A stretch of 64,000 nt of DNA from an uncultured Allorhizobium sp. (GTDB lineage: Bacteria; Pseudomonadota; Alphaproteobacteria; Rhizobiales; Rhizobiaceae). The DNA is taken from NCBI GenBank assembly GCA_958439205.1, contig OY288189.1:2619001-2683000 (forward strand). Direction: 5' to 3'. The translations under genes and the position numbers were made by a program. Below, in pieces: positions 26,155-34,301 of this stretch; positions within the stretch are counted from its first letter, which is position 1; each line of letters begins with the position of its first letter. The notes beneath the pieces were generated by a model. The model had not been told where the DNA came from and did not search any database. It saw only the letters and a program-made list of their open reading frames with translations.

Positions 26155-27573
26155 TCAGACGATGGCGCTGGTGCCGAGCGGCGACTGGTCGAGGATGCGC
26201 CGAACCGTCTTCAGCCCCTCGATCGAAATCGAGCGTTCTCGGCCTTCGCTGAAGCCGACGCGGACATGGTGATAGACCCGCGACGAACGGGCCGGCTTGA
26301 ACTCGTCCTCGTCGTCGATCAGGACATCGGCATCGAGTACCGCCTGCTTGAAGGTGCCGGACATCCAGGGCTCCGGAAGCTTCAGCCAGAAGAAGGGTAG
26401 GAGCGGATGGGAGCGGAAGTCCTTGCCGGCAAAGAGCTCGCGGACGACTGCTTCGCGCGCGCCAATTTCCGCCAGAACCTTGCCCCGGATTTCGCTTGCG
26501 GCGCCCGACAGTACCAGCCGGGCAGAGAGTTCAGCGAGAAGGAAAGGCAGGCCGCCGCTCACCATCTTCTGGGTCACGCGGACACGCTGGCTCATGTGGG
26601 GTGGGCAGGCGACCCAGCCGCCGCGCACGCCGGCTGCGACGCATTTCGACAATCCGTTTAGCAGGAAGGTCCGGTCTGGCGCGAGTTCGGCCAGAAGCGG
26701 AATCTCATCTGCGATCATGCCGCCATAGAGATAATCCTCGATCAGCCAGACATTGTATTTCCGGGCGATGGCGACGATGTCCTTGCGCCTGGAAAGCGGG
26801 AGCGTCGCGAGCGTCGGGTTCTGGCCCGATGACATGATGAAGGCGGCCTTCGGATGCTCCCGGGCGCAAACGCGCTCGAAATCTTCCGGGAGGATCCCAT
26901 CCTGGTCCGAATCGACCAGCGCAATTTGCCGGCCCATCAGGTTGGCGCTGCGCGAGACCTGCGAATAGGTCAGATGCTCGCAGACGATCCGGTCGCCAGC
27001 ACCGCTGACGGCGGCGACCACGGCGTTGATGCCGGCATGGACGCCGAGTTGCGGCAGGATCTGTTCGGCATCGGGTGTCCAACTGCCTGAAGACAACCAT
27101 TGCCGGCCTGCCTCCAGCCAATCGGGGGAGAGGGTGCGGGTGTAGCTAGAGATCTCGCCCGGATGGGCCGACGCGATCTCCGCCATGATGCGCCCGACCA
27201 GTTCTGCCTGGCCGACGTCAATTGCGGCCGTTGTGTCGAAGCGCAGCTTGCCCGGCGGTGGGATGATGGCGCGCGTACCGCCATAATTGATCGACACGGG
27301 ATCGCGTGGCTGGGCCGCGCCGCTGTCGTCGTTGCCTTGGACATAGGTGCCGCGACCGACCTCGCCGGTGACGAGCCCTCTTTCACGCAGCAAGGCATAG
27401 GCACGCGAGATTGTCCCTATTGTCACCCCGACGTCATAGGCGAGATCGCGCTGCGGCGGCAATTTGGCGCCATTGGGTAGTGCGCCTGATTTGATGGCGT
27501 TTTCCGCTTCATCCGCGATGCGAACATAAAGCGGACCAGTGCCTGTGTTGAGGGAAGGGAGCCAATTTGTCAT
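26155..27573 (-). CDS. MocR-family transcriptional regulator (GntR HTH plus aminotransferase fold)
   Basis: A 472-residue fusion of an N-terminal GntR winged helix (about residues 12-80, 'KLPPQRDLAYDVGVTIGTIS') and a type-I PLP aminotransferase-like domain (about 110-470). The PLP-binding Lys is Lys310 in 'LNGLSKCVAAGVRGGW' and the Asp that contacts the pyridine nitrogen is in 'LIEDYLYGG'. MocR proteins sense PLP or an amino compound and act on divergently placed genes; here that neighbour is the DUF1127 gene at 27617. The ATG at 27571-27573 lies 9 bases after a perfect -10 box on its strand, so its mRNA is probably leaderless. An upstream in-frame GTG (27597) is not favoured. Confidence 0.88.
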   Translation of the reverse strand: MTNWLPSLNTGTGPLYVRIADEAENAIKSGALPNGAKLPPQRDLAYDVGVTIGTISRAYALLRERGLVTGEVGRGTYVQGNDDSGAAQPRDPVSINYGGTRAIIPPPGKLRFDTTAAIDVGQAELVGRIMAEIASAHPGEISSYTRTLSPDWLEAGRQWLSSGSWTPDAEQILPQLGVHAGINAVVAAVSGAGDRIVCEHLTYSQVSRSANLMGRQIALVDSDQDGILPEDFERVCAREHPKAAFIMSSGQNPTLATLPLSRRKDIVAIARKYNVWLIEDYLYGGMIADEIPLLAELAPDRTFLLNGLSKCVAAGVRGGWVACPPHMSQRVRVTQKMVSGGLPFLLAELSARLVLSGAASEIRGKVLAEIGAREAVVRELFAGKDFRSHPLLPFFWLKLPEPWMSGTFKQAVLDADVLIDDEDEFKPARSSRVYHHVRVGFSEGRERSISIEGLKTVRRILDQSPLGTSAIV

Positions 27574-27575
27574 GA

Positions 27576-27611
27576 TGACAATTCTATAGATTGTCACCCT
27601 ATAGGAGTCAA
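27576..27611. promoter_or_regulatory. MocR promoter with overlapping palindromic operator
   Basis: Minus strand: TTGACT (27606-27611) and TATAGA (27583-27588) with exactly 17 bases between. An inverted repeat TGACAAT (27576-27582) / ATTGTCA (27590-27596) spans the -10 box, so binding would block the promoter. More TGACAAT-type half-sites follow: TGACAAT at 27660-27666 and GACAAT again at 27670-27675, inside the start of the divergent gene. On the plus strand TTGTCA/CATATG with 17-base spacing could drive the DUF1127 gene. Autoregulation by MocR is inferred. Confidence 0.6.
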
Positions 27612-27616
27612 TTCAT

Positions 27617-27916
27617 ATGCAGTCATCACAGGAATTGACATCGGGAATTTTCGTTATGGTGACAATAGAGACAATCGGTTCGAAGGCCGTGGTTGCCCCG
27701 GTTCAGCCGCCAAGATTGGCGTGGCTGGCGGCGACCATTCAGGCTGCGGGAAGGGCGTTGGCGCTGTGGCGGCGGCGACGGACGACGCGCGTCCATCTCT
27801 CACAACTGACCGACGACCAGCTGCGGGATGTGGGCCTGTCGCCTGACGTAGCCAAGCGTGAAATCAGGAAGTCGCGTCTGCTGCTGGTCGAGCGGCCTTA
27901 TCAGCCGCCGTTCTGA
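27617..27916 (+). CDS. DUF1127 domain protein
   Basis: A 99-residue protein whose C-terminal 45 residues carry the DUF1127/YjiS pattern: 'LWRRRRTTRVHLSQLTDDQL' followed by RDVGLSPDVAKREIRKS. ATG 27617 has TAGGAG at good spacing; ATG 27656 ('MVTIETIG') is an alternative that would fit a plus-strand promoter whose -10 box overlaps 27617. It is divergent from a MocR regulator with shared palindromic sites, so it is the likely target of that regulator. Its stop (TGA 27914-27916) is directly followed by the stop of the convergent lipoprotein gene. The function is unknown; some rhizobial DUF1127 proteins bind RNA. Confidence 0.8.
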   Translation: MQSSQELTSGIFVMVTIETIGSKAVVAPVQPPRLAWLAATIQAAGRALALWRRRRTTRVHLSQLTDDQLRDVGLSPDVAKREIRKSRLLLVERPYQPPF

Positions 27917-28303
27917 TCAGCAGTCGTTTCTGCCATTCGCCCAGCGGACGACGTCCTGGCGGATCCGTGGCGCGACATTTTCGTTCAGCAGAGGGCCGAA
28001 CGCGTCGAGGCGAGGGGGCGTCCCCTCGGCCTGAACCACGAGCACTGGGCGATCGTCGCGTGATCCCTTCCGAACCAGGAGGATACGTGGACGACCGGAG
28101 AAGGAGCTGAGTTCAGGGGAAAGCTGGTAGGTCCGGAAAGCGGCGTCTCCGGACTTGAACCAGCAGCGGTTCGCAGCGACCGCCACCTTTTCCATGATGT
28201 CGAGCGCGGATTGTCCACGTACTGCGGGCCTGGGAGCCTCGGGCTTGCAGGCGGTGAGGCCCGTTGCTGCAAGGAGAATGACGGAGAAGGCGAAACGGCG
28301 CAT
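27917..28303 (-). CDS. Small lipoprotein of unknown function
   Basis: A 128-residue protein with a lipoprotein signal: 'MRRFAFSVILLAATGLTACK', lipobox L-T-A-C with Cys19 as the lipidated residue. The mature part has a 'CWFKSGDAAF' motif with a Cys, a beta-rich middle ('PRILLVRKGSRDD') and a C-terminal Cys, compatible with one disulfide. I do not recognise the family. It lies between purQ and the MocR/DUF1127 pair on the same strand as the pur genes and may be the last gene of that transcript (61-base gap from purQ, but transcribed towards 27917 after its own start at 28303). Confidence 0.7.
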   Translation of the reverse strand: MRRFAFSVILLAATGLTACKPEAPRPAVRGQSALDIMEKVAVAANRCWFKSGDAAFRTYQLSPELSSFSGRPRILLVRKGSRDDRPVLVVQAEGTPPRLDAFGPLLNENVAPRIRQDVVRWANGRNDC

Positions 28304-28363
28304 GGCGATCTTTCGGCTGACTGCCGCCTTCCCTTAAAGGTCCGTGGTTAAGCGAAGCTTACT

Positions 28364-29035
28364 TCAGGCCGCGATGACGTCGAGTGCCGAGGCGAAGATG
28401 CCGCGACCGTCATTGCCACCATGGGCAGCCTCGATCAGGTTCTCCGGATGCGGCATCATGCCGAGAACGTTGCCGCGCGCATTGATGACGCCGGCGATGT
28501 CGTTCATCGAGCCGTTCGGATTGGTGTCGTCGGCATAGCGGAAGACCACTTGGCCATTGCCCTCGATCGTCTTCAGCGTCTCTGCATCGGCGAAGTAGTT
28601 GCCGTCGTGGTGAGCGACCGGGCAGCGAATGATCTGGCCCTTGGCATAGGCGCGGGTGAAATCGGTATCGGCGTTGACAACTTCCAGCCGGATTTCCTTG
28701 CAGACGAACTTCAGCGACTGGTTGCGCATCAGGGCGCCCGGCAGCATGCCTGCTTCGACCAGGATCTGGAAGCCGTTGCAGACGCCGATGACCTTGACGC
28801 CCTTTTCGGCCTTCTCCTTGATCGCCTGCATCACCGGCATGCGGGCTGCGATCGCGCCACAGCGCAGGTAGTCGCCATAGGAGAAGCCGCCCGGGATGAC
28901 GATCAGGTCGACATCGGGAATATCAGTCTCGGTCTGCCAGATAGTGATGGGCGCATGGCCGGAGATCTTGGTGAGAGCCGCGATCATGTCGCGGTCACGA
29001 TTGAGGCCTGGGAGCTGGACGACGGCTGATTTCAT
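28364..29035 (-). CDS. purQ: Phosphoribosylformylglycinamidine synthase I (glutaminase subunit)
   Basis: A 223-residue class-I glutamine amidotransferase that feeds ammonia to PurL. The catalytic triad is Cys86 in 'VIGVCNGFQ', and His196 and Glu198 in 'MMPHPENL'. Length and motifs match PurQ of the PurS-dependent complex. The start at 29035 overlaps the stop of the upstream coiled-coil gene by ATGA, so translation is coupled. PurL is not directly downstream as in many rhizobia but 2.3 kb away, past a lipoprotein gene and the MocR-DUF1127 pair. Confidence 0.96.
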   Translation of the reverse strand: MKSAVVQLPGLNRDRDMIAALTKISGHAPITIWQTETDIPDVDLIVIPGGFSYGDYLRCGAIAARMPVMQAIKEKAEKGVKVIGVCNGFQILVEAGMLPGALMRNQSLKFVCKEIRLEVVNADTDFTRAYAKGQIIRCPVAHHDGNYFADAETLKTIEGNGQVVFRYADDTNPNGSMNDIAGVINARGNVLGMMPHPENLIEAAHGGNDGRGIFASALDVIAA

Positions 29036-29289
29036 GGCTGTGGCTCAAACCTTAGCTGGGCTTCCTGGAACTCCCGCAGCTCCAGGCGATTTTCGATCCG
29101 ATCGAGACGCGTCTCCTGGCGAGCAAGCGTCGTATGGATGTTGTGAATGTCCTGATGCACCGACACCAGAGTGCCGCGCAACGCATTCACGTCCGTTTTC
29201 AGCTCCCGTTGACCCAGCTTAATGTCGGCAATTTCTGCATGCATGCGCTTTAGAAGCTCGAACATCAACTCGCTGGTCACTTCGGCCAT
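29032..29289 (-). CDS. Small coiled-coil protein inside the purS-purQ operon (85 aa)
   Basis: This 85-residue protein is almost wholly helical with heptad-like spacing ('[20 protein letters not shown]', '[20 protein letters not shown]'), so a coiled coil is expected. It has no catalytic motif. It sits between purS and purQ, starts 19 bases after purS and overlaps purQ by four bases, so it must be cotranslated with the FGAM synthase subunits. A role in that complex is possible but only from position. ATG 29289 is chosen with GGGAGAG upstream; a GTG codon precedes it in frame. Confidence 0.65.
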   Translation of the reverse strand: MAEVTSELMFELLKRMHAEIADIKLGQRELKTDVNALRGTLVSVHQDIHNIHTTLARQETRLDRIENRLELREFQEAQLRFEPQP

Positions 29290-29308
29290 CACGGCTCTCC
29301 CTCAACCC

Positions 29309-29551
29309 TTAGGCGATGGAGATAGTATAATTCTCGATAACCGTGTTGGCGAGGAGCTTTTCACACATGGCCTTGAGGTCGCTTTCCGCCTTCGCCTTGT
29401 CGGTGCCTTCGACTTCGAGGTCGAAAACCTTGCCCTGGCGGACCTGGCCTACGCCGTCGAAACCGAGGGCGCCGAGTGCGCCCTCAATGGCCTTGCCCTG
29501 TGGGTCGAGGACGCCGTTCTTCAGGGTAACGGTGACACGTGCCTTGATCAC
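29309..29551 (-). CDS. purS: Phosphoribosylformylglycinamidine synthase subunit PurS
   Basis: An 80-residue PurS, the small adaptor that joins PurQ to small PurL. It begins 'MIKARVTVTLKNGVLDPQGK' with the conserved 'LDPQG' turn and 'GKVFDLEVEG' strand, and ends with the 'LLANTVIENYTI' motif that is highly conserved in the family. It follows purC by 18 bases on the same strand. Confidence 0.95.
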   Translation of the reverse strand: MIKARVTVTLKNGVLDPQGKAIEGALGALGFDGVGQVRQGKVFDLEVEGTDKAKAESDLKAMCEKLLANTVIENYTISIA

Positions 29552-29569
29552 TGATCTCTTCTCCGAAGC

Positions 29570-30334
29570 TTACTTGACGAGAACCGGGCCGGTGCCACGG
29601 ATCGGTTCGTTTTCATTGATGATGCCGAGCCGGCGGGCGACTTCCTGATAGGCTTCGAGAAGCCCGCCCAGGTCCTGCCGGAAGCGATCCTTGTCGAGCT
29701 TTTCACGGGTCTCGATGTCCCAGAGGCGGCAGCTGTCCGGCGAAATCTCGTCGGCCAGGATGATGCGCATCATGTCGCCTTCATAGAGGCGGCCGCATTC
29801 GATCTTGAAGTCGACGAGCTGGATGCCGATGCCGAGGAAGAGGCCCGACAGGAAGTCGTTGACGCGGATGGCGAGTGCCATGATGTCGTCGAGTTCGGCA
29901 GGATTGGCCCAGCCAAACGCGGTGATGTGCTCTTCGGAGACCATGGGGTCCGCGAGCGCATCGGACTTGTAGTAGAATTCGATGATCGAGCGAGGCAGAA
30001 CCACGCCTTCCTCAATGCCGAGGCGGGTCGAAAGCGAGCCGGCGGCGACGTTGCGCACGACGATCTCAAGCGGGATGATCTCGACTTCCTTGATCAGCTG
30101 CTCGCGCATGTTCATGCGGCGGATGAAGTGGGTCGGAATGCCGATCTTGTTGAGATGCGTGAAGACGTATTCGGATATTCGGTTGTTCAGAACGCCTTTC
30201 CCGTCGATGACTTCATGCTTCTTCTTGTTAAATGCCGTTGCATCGTCCTTGAAGAACTGGATCAGCGTGCCGGGCTCGGGACCCTCATAGAGGATCTTTG
30301 CCTTGCCCTCGTAAACGCGGCGGCGACGGTTCAT
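29570..30334 (-). CDS. purC: Phosphoribosylaminoimidazole-succinocarboxamide synthase
   Basis: A 254-residue SAICAR synthetase that condenses CAIR with aspartate using ATP. Recognisable parts are '[11 protein letters not shown]' (ATP-binding, near residue 8), '[14 protein letters not shown]', '[13 protein letters not shown]' and '[14 protein letters not shown]', the SAICAR synthetase signature. It opens a purC-purS-coiled coil-purQ operon. The leader (30335-30576, shared with the divergent DUF1476 gene) contains GAAAAC-GAAG-GTTTTC near 30415-30430, a small inverted repeat of unknown role. Confidence 0.95.
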   Translation of the reverse strand: MNRRRRVYEGKAKILYEGPEPGTLIQFFKDDATAFNKKKHEVIDGKGVLNNRISEYVFTHLNKIGIPTHFIRRMNMREQLIKEVEIIPLEIVVRNVAAGSLSTRLGIEEGVVLPRSIIEFYYKSDALADPMVSEEHITAFGWANPAELDDIMALAIRVNDFLSGLFLGIGIQLVDFKIECGRLYEGDMMRIILADEISPDSCRLWDIETREKLDKDRFRQDLGGLLEAYQEVARRLGIINENEPIRGTGPVLVK

Positions 30335-30576
30335 GGGCGGTTTTCTCTGTTGTTGGCATCCCGGCGCGAAAGCGCGGACGCAGTGGATCGGTCTTTAAGG
30401 CGGTCCCTTAACGGAAAACCTTCGTTTTCACAATGCGCAGATCACCGCTTCCTGCCAAAACGTCGCGCCATCAGGGACTCACCTGGAATCGCGGAAGTTT
30501 GCATTGCACTTTGTACTCCCTTTTGATTAATGGGGAAACGAAACCGCACGATGGCGGCACAAAATGGGAGATCGAT

Positions 30577-30891
30577 ATGAGCGGCATTGGTGATCGCGAA
30601 AAGGCCTTTGAAAACAAGTTCGCCCACGATCAGGAGCTGCGCTTCAAGGCTGAAGCGCGTCGCAACAAGCTCCTCGGTCTCTGGGCCGCTGGTCTGCTCG
30701 GCAAGGCCGACCCGGACGCCTATGCGAAGGAAGTCGTTGCTGCCGATTTCGAAGAGGCCGGTGACGAGGACGTGATCCGCAAGGTGATGGGGGATCTGAC
30801 GGCCGGTGGCGTATCGATCACCGACGAAGAACTGCGCACCAAGATGGTCGAGTTCCTCGGTCAGGCCATCGAGCAGATCCAGAACGCCTGA
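30577..30891 (+). CDS. DUF1476 protein, F1-ATPase inhibitor zeta-type
   Basis: A 104-residue protein with the DUF1476 signature: 'DREKAFENKFAHDQELRFKA' at residues 6-25 and 'EARRNKLLGLWAAGLLGK' thereafter. The Paracoccus denitrificans member is the zeta subunit, a natural inhibitor of the F1F0-ATPase in alphaproteobacteria; its N-terminal segment enters the F1 interface. The same role is inferred here. GGGAGA lies 7 bases before ATG 30577. A plausible promoter is TTGCAC-N17-TTAATG just upstream. It is divergent from purC and ends in a strong terminator. Confidence 0.9.
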   Translation: MSGIGDREKAFENKFAHDQELRFKAEARRNKLLGLWAAGLLGKADPDAYAKEVVAADFEEAGDEDVIRKVMGDLTAGGVSITDEELRTKMVEFLGQAIEQIQNA

Positions 30892-30918
30892 TCCCAGGCT
30901 CTGTAATCATCGACATCG

Positions 30919-30952
30919 ATCCGCCCCGGCTCACGCCTGGGCGGATTTTTTG
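30919..30952 (+). terminator. Terminator after the DUF1476 gene
   Basis: ATCCGCCC (30919-30926) pairs with GGGCGGAT (30939-30946), followed by a run of six to seven T. It lies within the end of the convergent GGDEF-EAL gene. Confidence 0.88.
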
Positions 30953-33453
30953 TGTTTTCTGAGGAGCTCGGTCACGTCTCCTACACTGGCGGGCCAAGCC
31001 AGTCCGTATCCTTGCAGCACGTCGCAACCGAGGCGGCTGAGGATGCGGGCGTGCTCCTCCGTTTCCACGCCTTCCGCCGTCACCTTAATGCCGAGCGAGC
31101 GGGCGATCTGGATGATCGACTTCACGAGGATCCTCTGCTCCTGGCTGTCGGGCACGTGTTCGATCAGCTGCCGGTCGATCTTGAGTGTCGTCGGCTTGAG
31201 GTTGAGCAGGCCGACGATCGACGCATGCCCGGTCCCGAAGTCATCGATCTCGATATCGATCGCCAGCCGGCGCAACATGTCGAGGTTGCTCATCACGGCG
31301 GCGTCCTGGCGGTCCAGGAAGACACTCTCCAGGAGTTCGAAGGAAACGGTTCCAGGCTTGATGTCGAGGTCGTGCAGTCCACGCGCGAGGTCCGGATCGG
31401 TCAGCCGGCGTGCGGAGACGTTTACCGATATCTTCGGCGGCGCGATGCCGGCGGCGCGCCAGCCCTCGAGATCGGTCAGTGCCTTTTCCAGAATGAGACC
31501 ATCGATCTGGGCGAGCACGCCGTATTCTTCAGCGATCGGCAGGAATTTGTCCGGGCCGATGATTCCCCTTGTCGGATGCCGCCAGCGGGCGAGGCACTCT
31601 GCGCCGACCACTGACCGCGTCCGGGCGTCGAACTGCAGCTGGTAGTAGGGGAAGATCTCGTCATTCTCCAGCGCCCGCAACAGCTCGCCGGAAAGGCGGC
31701 TTGCGTCGGCGAGCATGGTTCGGCTGGCCGGGGCGTAGAATTCGTAGCGGTTGCGGCCGAGGTTCTTTGCCTTGTAGAGCGCGATATCGGCGTTCTGCAG
31801 GAGCTGCTTGGGATCGATGTCCCGTGTCAGGGTATGGGCGATGCCGATGCTCGCGCCGAAGCGGCATTCCTGCCCGTTGTACCAGGCCGGCTGGCGCATA
31901 TGGGCAATAATCCGGCTGGCAACCGCCGAAATTGTGGATGTCGCCCCTTCGTGGTCGATAATGACGACGAATTCGTCGCCCCCGATGCGGGCGGCAAAGT
32001 CCTTGACGCGGATGTTTTCGCGCAGGATGCGGGCCGCAAGCGTCAGCATGGCATCGCCGGCACCGTGGCCGAGGGTATCGTTGATCTGTTTGAACCGGTC
32101 GAGGTCGATGTGCAGGATCGCAATGCCGGCGCCCAGTGTGCCCTTGCCAGCGCGCCACTCCTCGAGTTTCTCTTCCAGGTAGCGCCTGTTCGGCAGGCCC
32201 GTCAGATAGTCGTGCAGGGCAGATTGTTCAGCCTCGAGCCGGGTCCGCTCCAGTTCCGCGTTGCGGGCCTCGGCGAGCGTCTTTTGCTGTTCCAGTTCCT
32301 GCCGGAGGCGCTGGTCTTCTGTAACGTCCCAGTTCACACCGATCATCTTCAGCTTGCCGTCATGATCCATGAAGGGAAGGCTGTTGGCGCGAATGTAACG
32401 GGTGCTGCCATCCTTGGCGATGATTCGGTAGTTGTCGGTGAAGGGCTTCAGCTCGGCGATCTTGGCTGCGACATGCGCCAAGGTGCGGCTGCGGTCTTCC
32501 GGATGCAGCTTGCTTTCCCAGAAGCCACCGATCTGGACGTCGCAATCGTTTTCGACTTCGAAGATGCGGCGCATCCCTTCGTCCCACTCGCTCGTGCCGG
32601 CTTCGAAATCGGTCTCGAAGATGCCGATCCCGGAAATGTCGACGGCGAGCTTCAGGCGACGCGACAGGCCATCGAGCCATTCTTCCTGCTGCTTGCGGGC
32701 CGTAATGTCGGTGTCGGTGCCAACGATGCGGGCCGGTTTGCCTTCTTCGTCGCGTTCGACGCATGCGCCACGGCATTCGATCCAGACATAGTGACCTTCC
32801 CGGTGCAGCTCGCGATACTGGAAGACTGTGTATTCCGGGTCGCCGGCATTCTGTCGTTCGATGCAGTGGACGACGCGCTCGCGATCCTGGGGGTGCACCA
32901 GCTGCAGCCAGTCTTCCATGGTCGGCGGGAAGGGATCGCCGGGCCTCATGCCGCGGATCTGTCGCCAGATCTCGGAATAGTAGAGTTCACCCGAGCTGCG
33001 CTGGTCCCATACGCCTGAGAGCGAGCCCACAAGCGCGTGGTTCCATCGGCTCTCGCGCTCCTTGACCTCGTATAGCTCCCGGCGGAGGCTGGTGATGTCA
33101 GTCAGCTGAAGGAACGTCGGCGCTGGCCCGGAGCCATGGACGCTCGGGCCCGCAAGGGTTGCGATGAAGTGCCGGCGATCTCCGTTTGCCTTGGTGATCT
33201 CGAGGACCGAGGGGATGCCATCCATCATGCGGCTGAGGGCCACCACCATCTTCGGCGCGTCTGCGCCATTCAGCCACTCTACGACATTATGTCCCGCGAT
33301 ATGCTGCTCGCCAAAGGCCTCGCACATCGCATCGTTTGCACTCCGGATGATGCCATCCGGTTCCAGCCATGCTGCAGGCCAGGGCAGTTGCGATATGTCC
33401 ATTTCACCCGCACCAGGAGTGGCAGAGGTGGCTGCTTTTGGGTGCAAAATCAT
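30931..33453 (-). CDS. PAS-GGDEF-EAL protein (cyclic-di-GMP synthesis and breakdown)
   Basis: An 840-residue soluble protein with three PAS domains (about residues 20-120, 140-255 and 265-385), a GGDEF domain (about 410-575) and an EAL domain (about 590-835). The cyclase motif GGDEF (491-495) is intact and an RxxD inhibitory site (RVKD, 482-485) sits five residues before it. The phosphodiesterase motif is ECL (619-621) rather than EAL, but the other catalytic residues are present: 'VNVSARRL', 'FELLES', 'DDFGTG', 'KID' and 'TAEGVET'. Both activities are therefore possible, with switching by a PAS signal. No transmembrane segment is seen. The start at 33453 has AGGAG at ideal spacing; a TTG at 33495 is in frame. 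Confidence 0.9.
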   Translation of the reverse strand: MILHPKAATSATPGAGEMDISQLPWPAAWLEPDGIIRSANDAMCEAFGEQHIAGHNVVEWLNGADAPKMVVALSRMMDGIPSVLEITKANGDRRHFIATLAGPSVHGSGPAPTFLQLTDITSLRRELYEVKERESRWNHALVGSLSGVWDQRSSGELYYSEIWRQIRGMRPGDPFPPTMEDWLQLVHPQDRERVVHCIERQNAGDPEYTVFQYRELHREGHYVWIECRGACVERDEEGKPARIVGTDTDITARKQQEEWLDGLSRRLKLAVDISGIGIFETDFEAGTSEWDEGMRRIFEVENDCDVQIGGFWESKLHPEDRSRTLAHVAAKIAELKPFTDNYRIIAKDGSTRYIRANSLPFMDHDGKLKMIGVNWDVTEDQRLRQELEQQKTLAEARNAELERTRLEAEQSALHDYLTGLPNRRYLEEKLEEWRAGKGTLGAGIAILHIDLDRFKQINDTLGHGAGDAMLTLAARILRENIRVKDFAARIGGDEFVVIIDHEGATSTISAVASRIIAHMRQPAWYNGQECRFGASIGIAHTLTRDIDPKQLLQNADIALYKAKNLGRNRYEFYAPASRTMLADASRLSGELLRALENDEIFPYYQLQFDARTRSVVGAECLARWRHPTRGIIGPDKFLPIAEEYGVLAQIDGLILEKALTDLEGWRAAGIAPPKISVNVSARRLTDPDLARGLHDLDIKPGTVSFELLESVFLDRQDAAVMSNLDMLRRLAIDIEIDDFGTGHASIVGLLNLKPTTLKIDRQLIEHVPDSQEQRILVKSIIQIARSLGIKVTAEGVETEEHARILSRLGCDVLQGYGLAWPASVGDVTELLRKHKKSAQA

Positions 33454-33509
33454 GCTCCTGGCCTTTAATGGTTGCAGGAAGTCTATGAGTGCCAACTTAA
33501 GAAGGGTTT

Positions 33510-33547
33510 AAACTTGGTCGTTTCCGGCGAACATTAAGACCAAGTTT
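33510..33547. promoter_or_regulatory. 10-bp perfect inverted repeat upstream of the GGDEF-EAL gene
   Basis: AAACTTGGTC (33510-33519) and GACCAAGTTT (33538-33547) are perfect arms 18 bases apart; a further TTGGTC follows at 33555-33560. It is 57-94 bases upstream of the GGDEF-EAL start. With a long loop and no U-tract it looks more like a regulator-binding site than a terminator for the hydrolase gene behind it. Confidence 0.5.
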
Positions 33548-33585
33548 GCAATTGGTCGCAGGCGGCCTCGCCGGATGCGCTGACC

Positions 33586-34134
33586 TTACAAGCGCCCGAT
33601 AAACTGGGCGAAGACCATCGTACCCTCGGGCCAGGGACCATGGCCGGATTCTGCGTTGATATGGCCGGATTCGCCAGCGTCGATCAGGAAGGATCCCCAT
33701 GCGTTGGCGATCTCTTCTGCATGCGCATATTCCCCGAAAGGATCGTTGCGGCTGGCGATCATGATCGACGGAAAGGGAAGCGGAAGACGCGGATAGGGCC
33801 CGAAAGTCATCAGGTGCTTGGGGCGGATGTCCGGGTTGGCGACGTCAGGGGGAGCCACCAGAAAAGCGCCGGCAACACGCTGCTTCATCTCCGGGATCGC
33901 ATGCACGATGGCGGGCACGCCGAGGGAATGACCAACGAGCACGACGGGTTTCGTGGATGCGTTCACCTCTTCGGCCACCCGGGCAATCCAATCCTCGCGA
34001 ACCGGCTTCGACCATTCGGCCTGTTCCACGCGCCTTGCCGTCGAGAGCTTCTGCTCCCAGCGGGTCTGCCAGTGTTCGGGGCCGGAATTGGTATAGCCGG
34101 GGACGATCAGGATTTCTGCTTCAGAGACTTTCAT
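33586..34134 (-). CDS. RBBP9/YdeN-type serine hydrolase
   Basis: A 182-residue alpha/beta hydrolase of the RBBP9 (DUF1234/YdeN) family: 'ILIVPGYTNSGPEHWQTRWE' at residues 8-27, the elbow 'VLVGHSLGV', 'FLVAPPDV', a catalytic Asp in 'SRNDPF', and the His in 'SGHINAESGHG'. Members are small cytosolic serine hydrolases of unclear substrate. The start at 34134 (MKVSEAEILIVPG) is chosen over an in-frame codon at 34212. The gene precedes the GGDEF-EAL gene on the same strand and is divergent from the tannase-like gene. Confidence 0.85.
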   Translation of the reverse strand: MKVSEAEILIVPGYTNSGPEHWQTRWEQKLSTARRVEQAEWSKPVREDWIARVAEEVNASTKPVVLVGHSLGVPAIVHAIPEMKQRVAGAFLVAPPDVANPDIRPKHLMTFGPYPRLPLPFPSIMIASRNDPFGEYAHAEEIANAWGSFLIDAGESGHINAESGHGPWPEGTMVFAQFIGRL

Positions 34135-34301
34135 GGCTCCTATCTGCGGCCCCACCGGGGAGACGTCAAGATTTCTGACGGCTGAACAGGCGATAAAAAT
34201 AATACGCAACACATACTAGTTCGGGGCTTGCCTCGATGTTACGCTCCTCTTGTCCTGGATCGGGAGGAGATCGGTCCGGGCTTTTATCGGGAGGAATTTT
34301 C

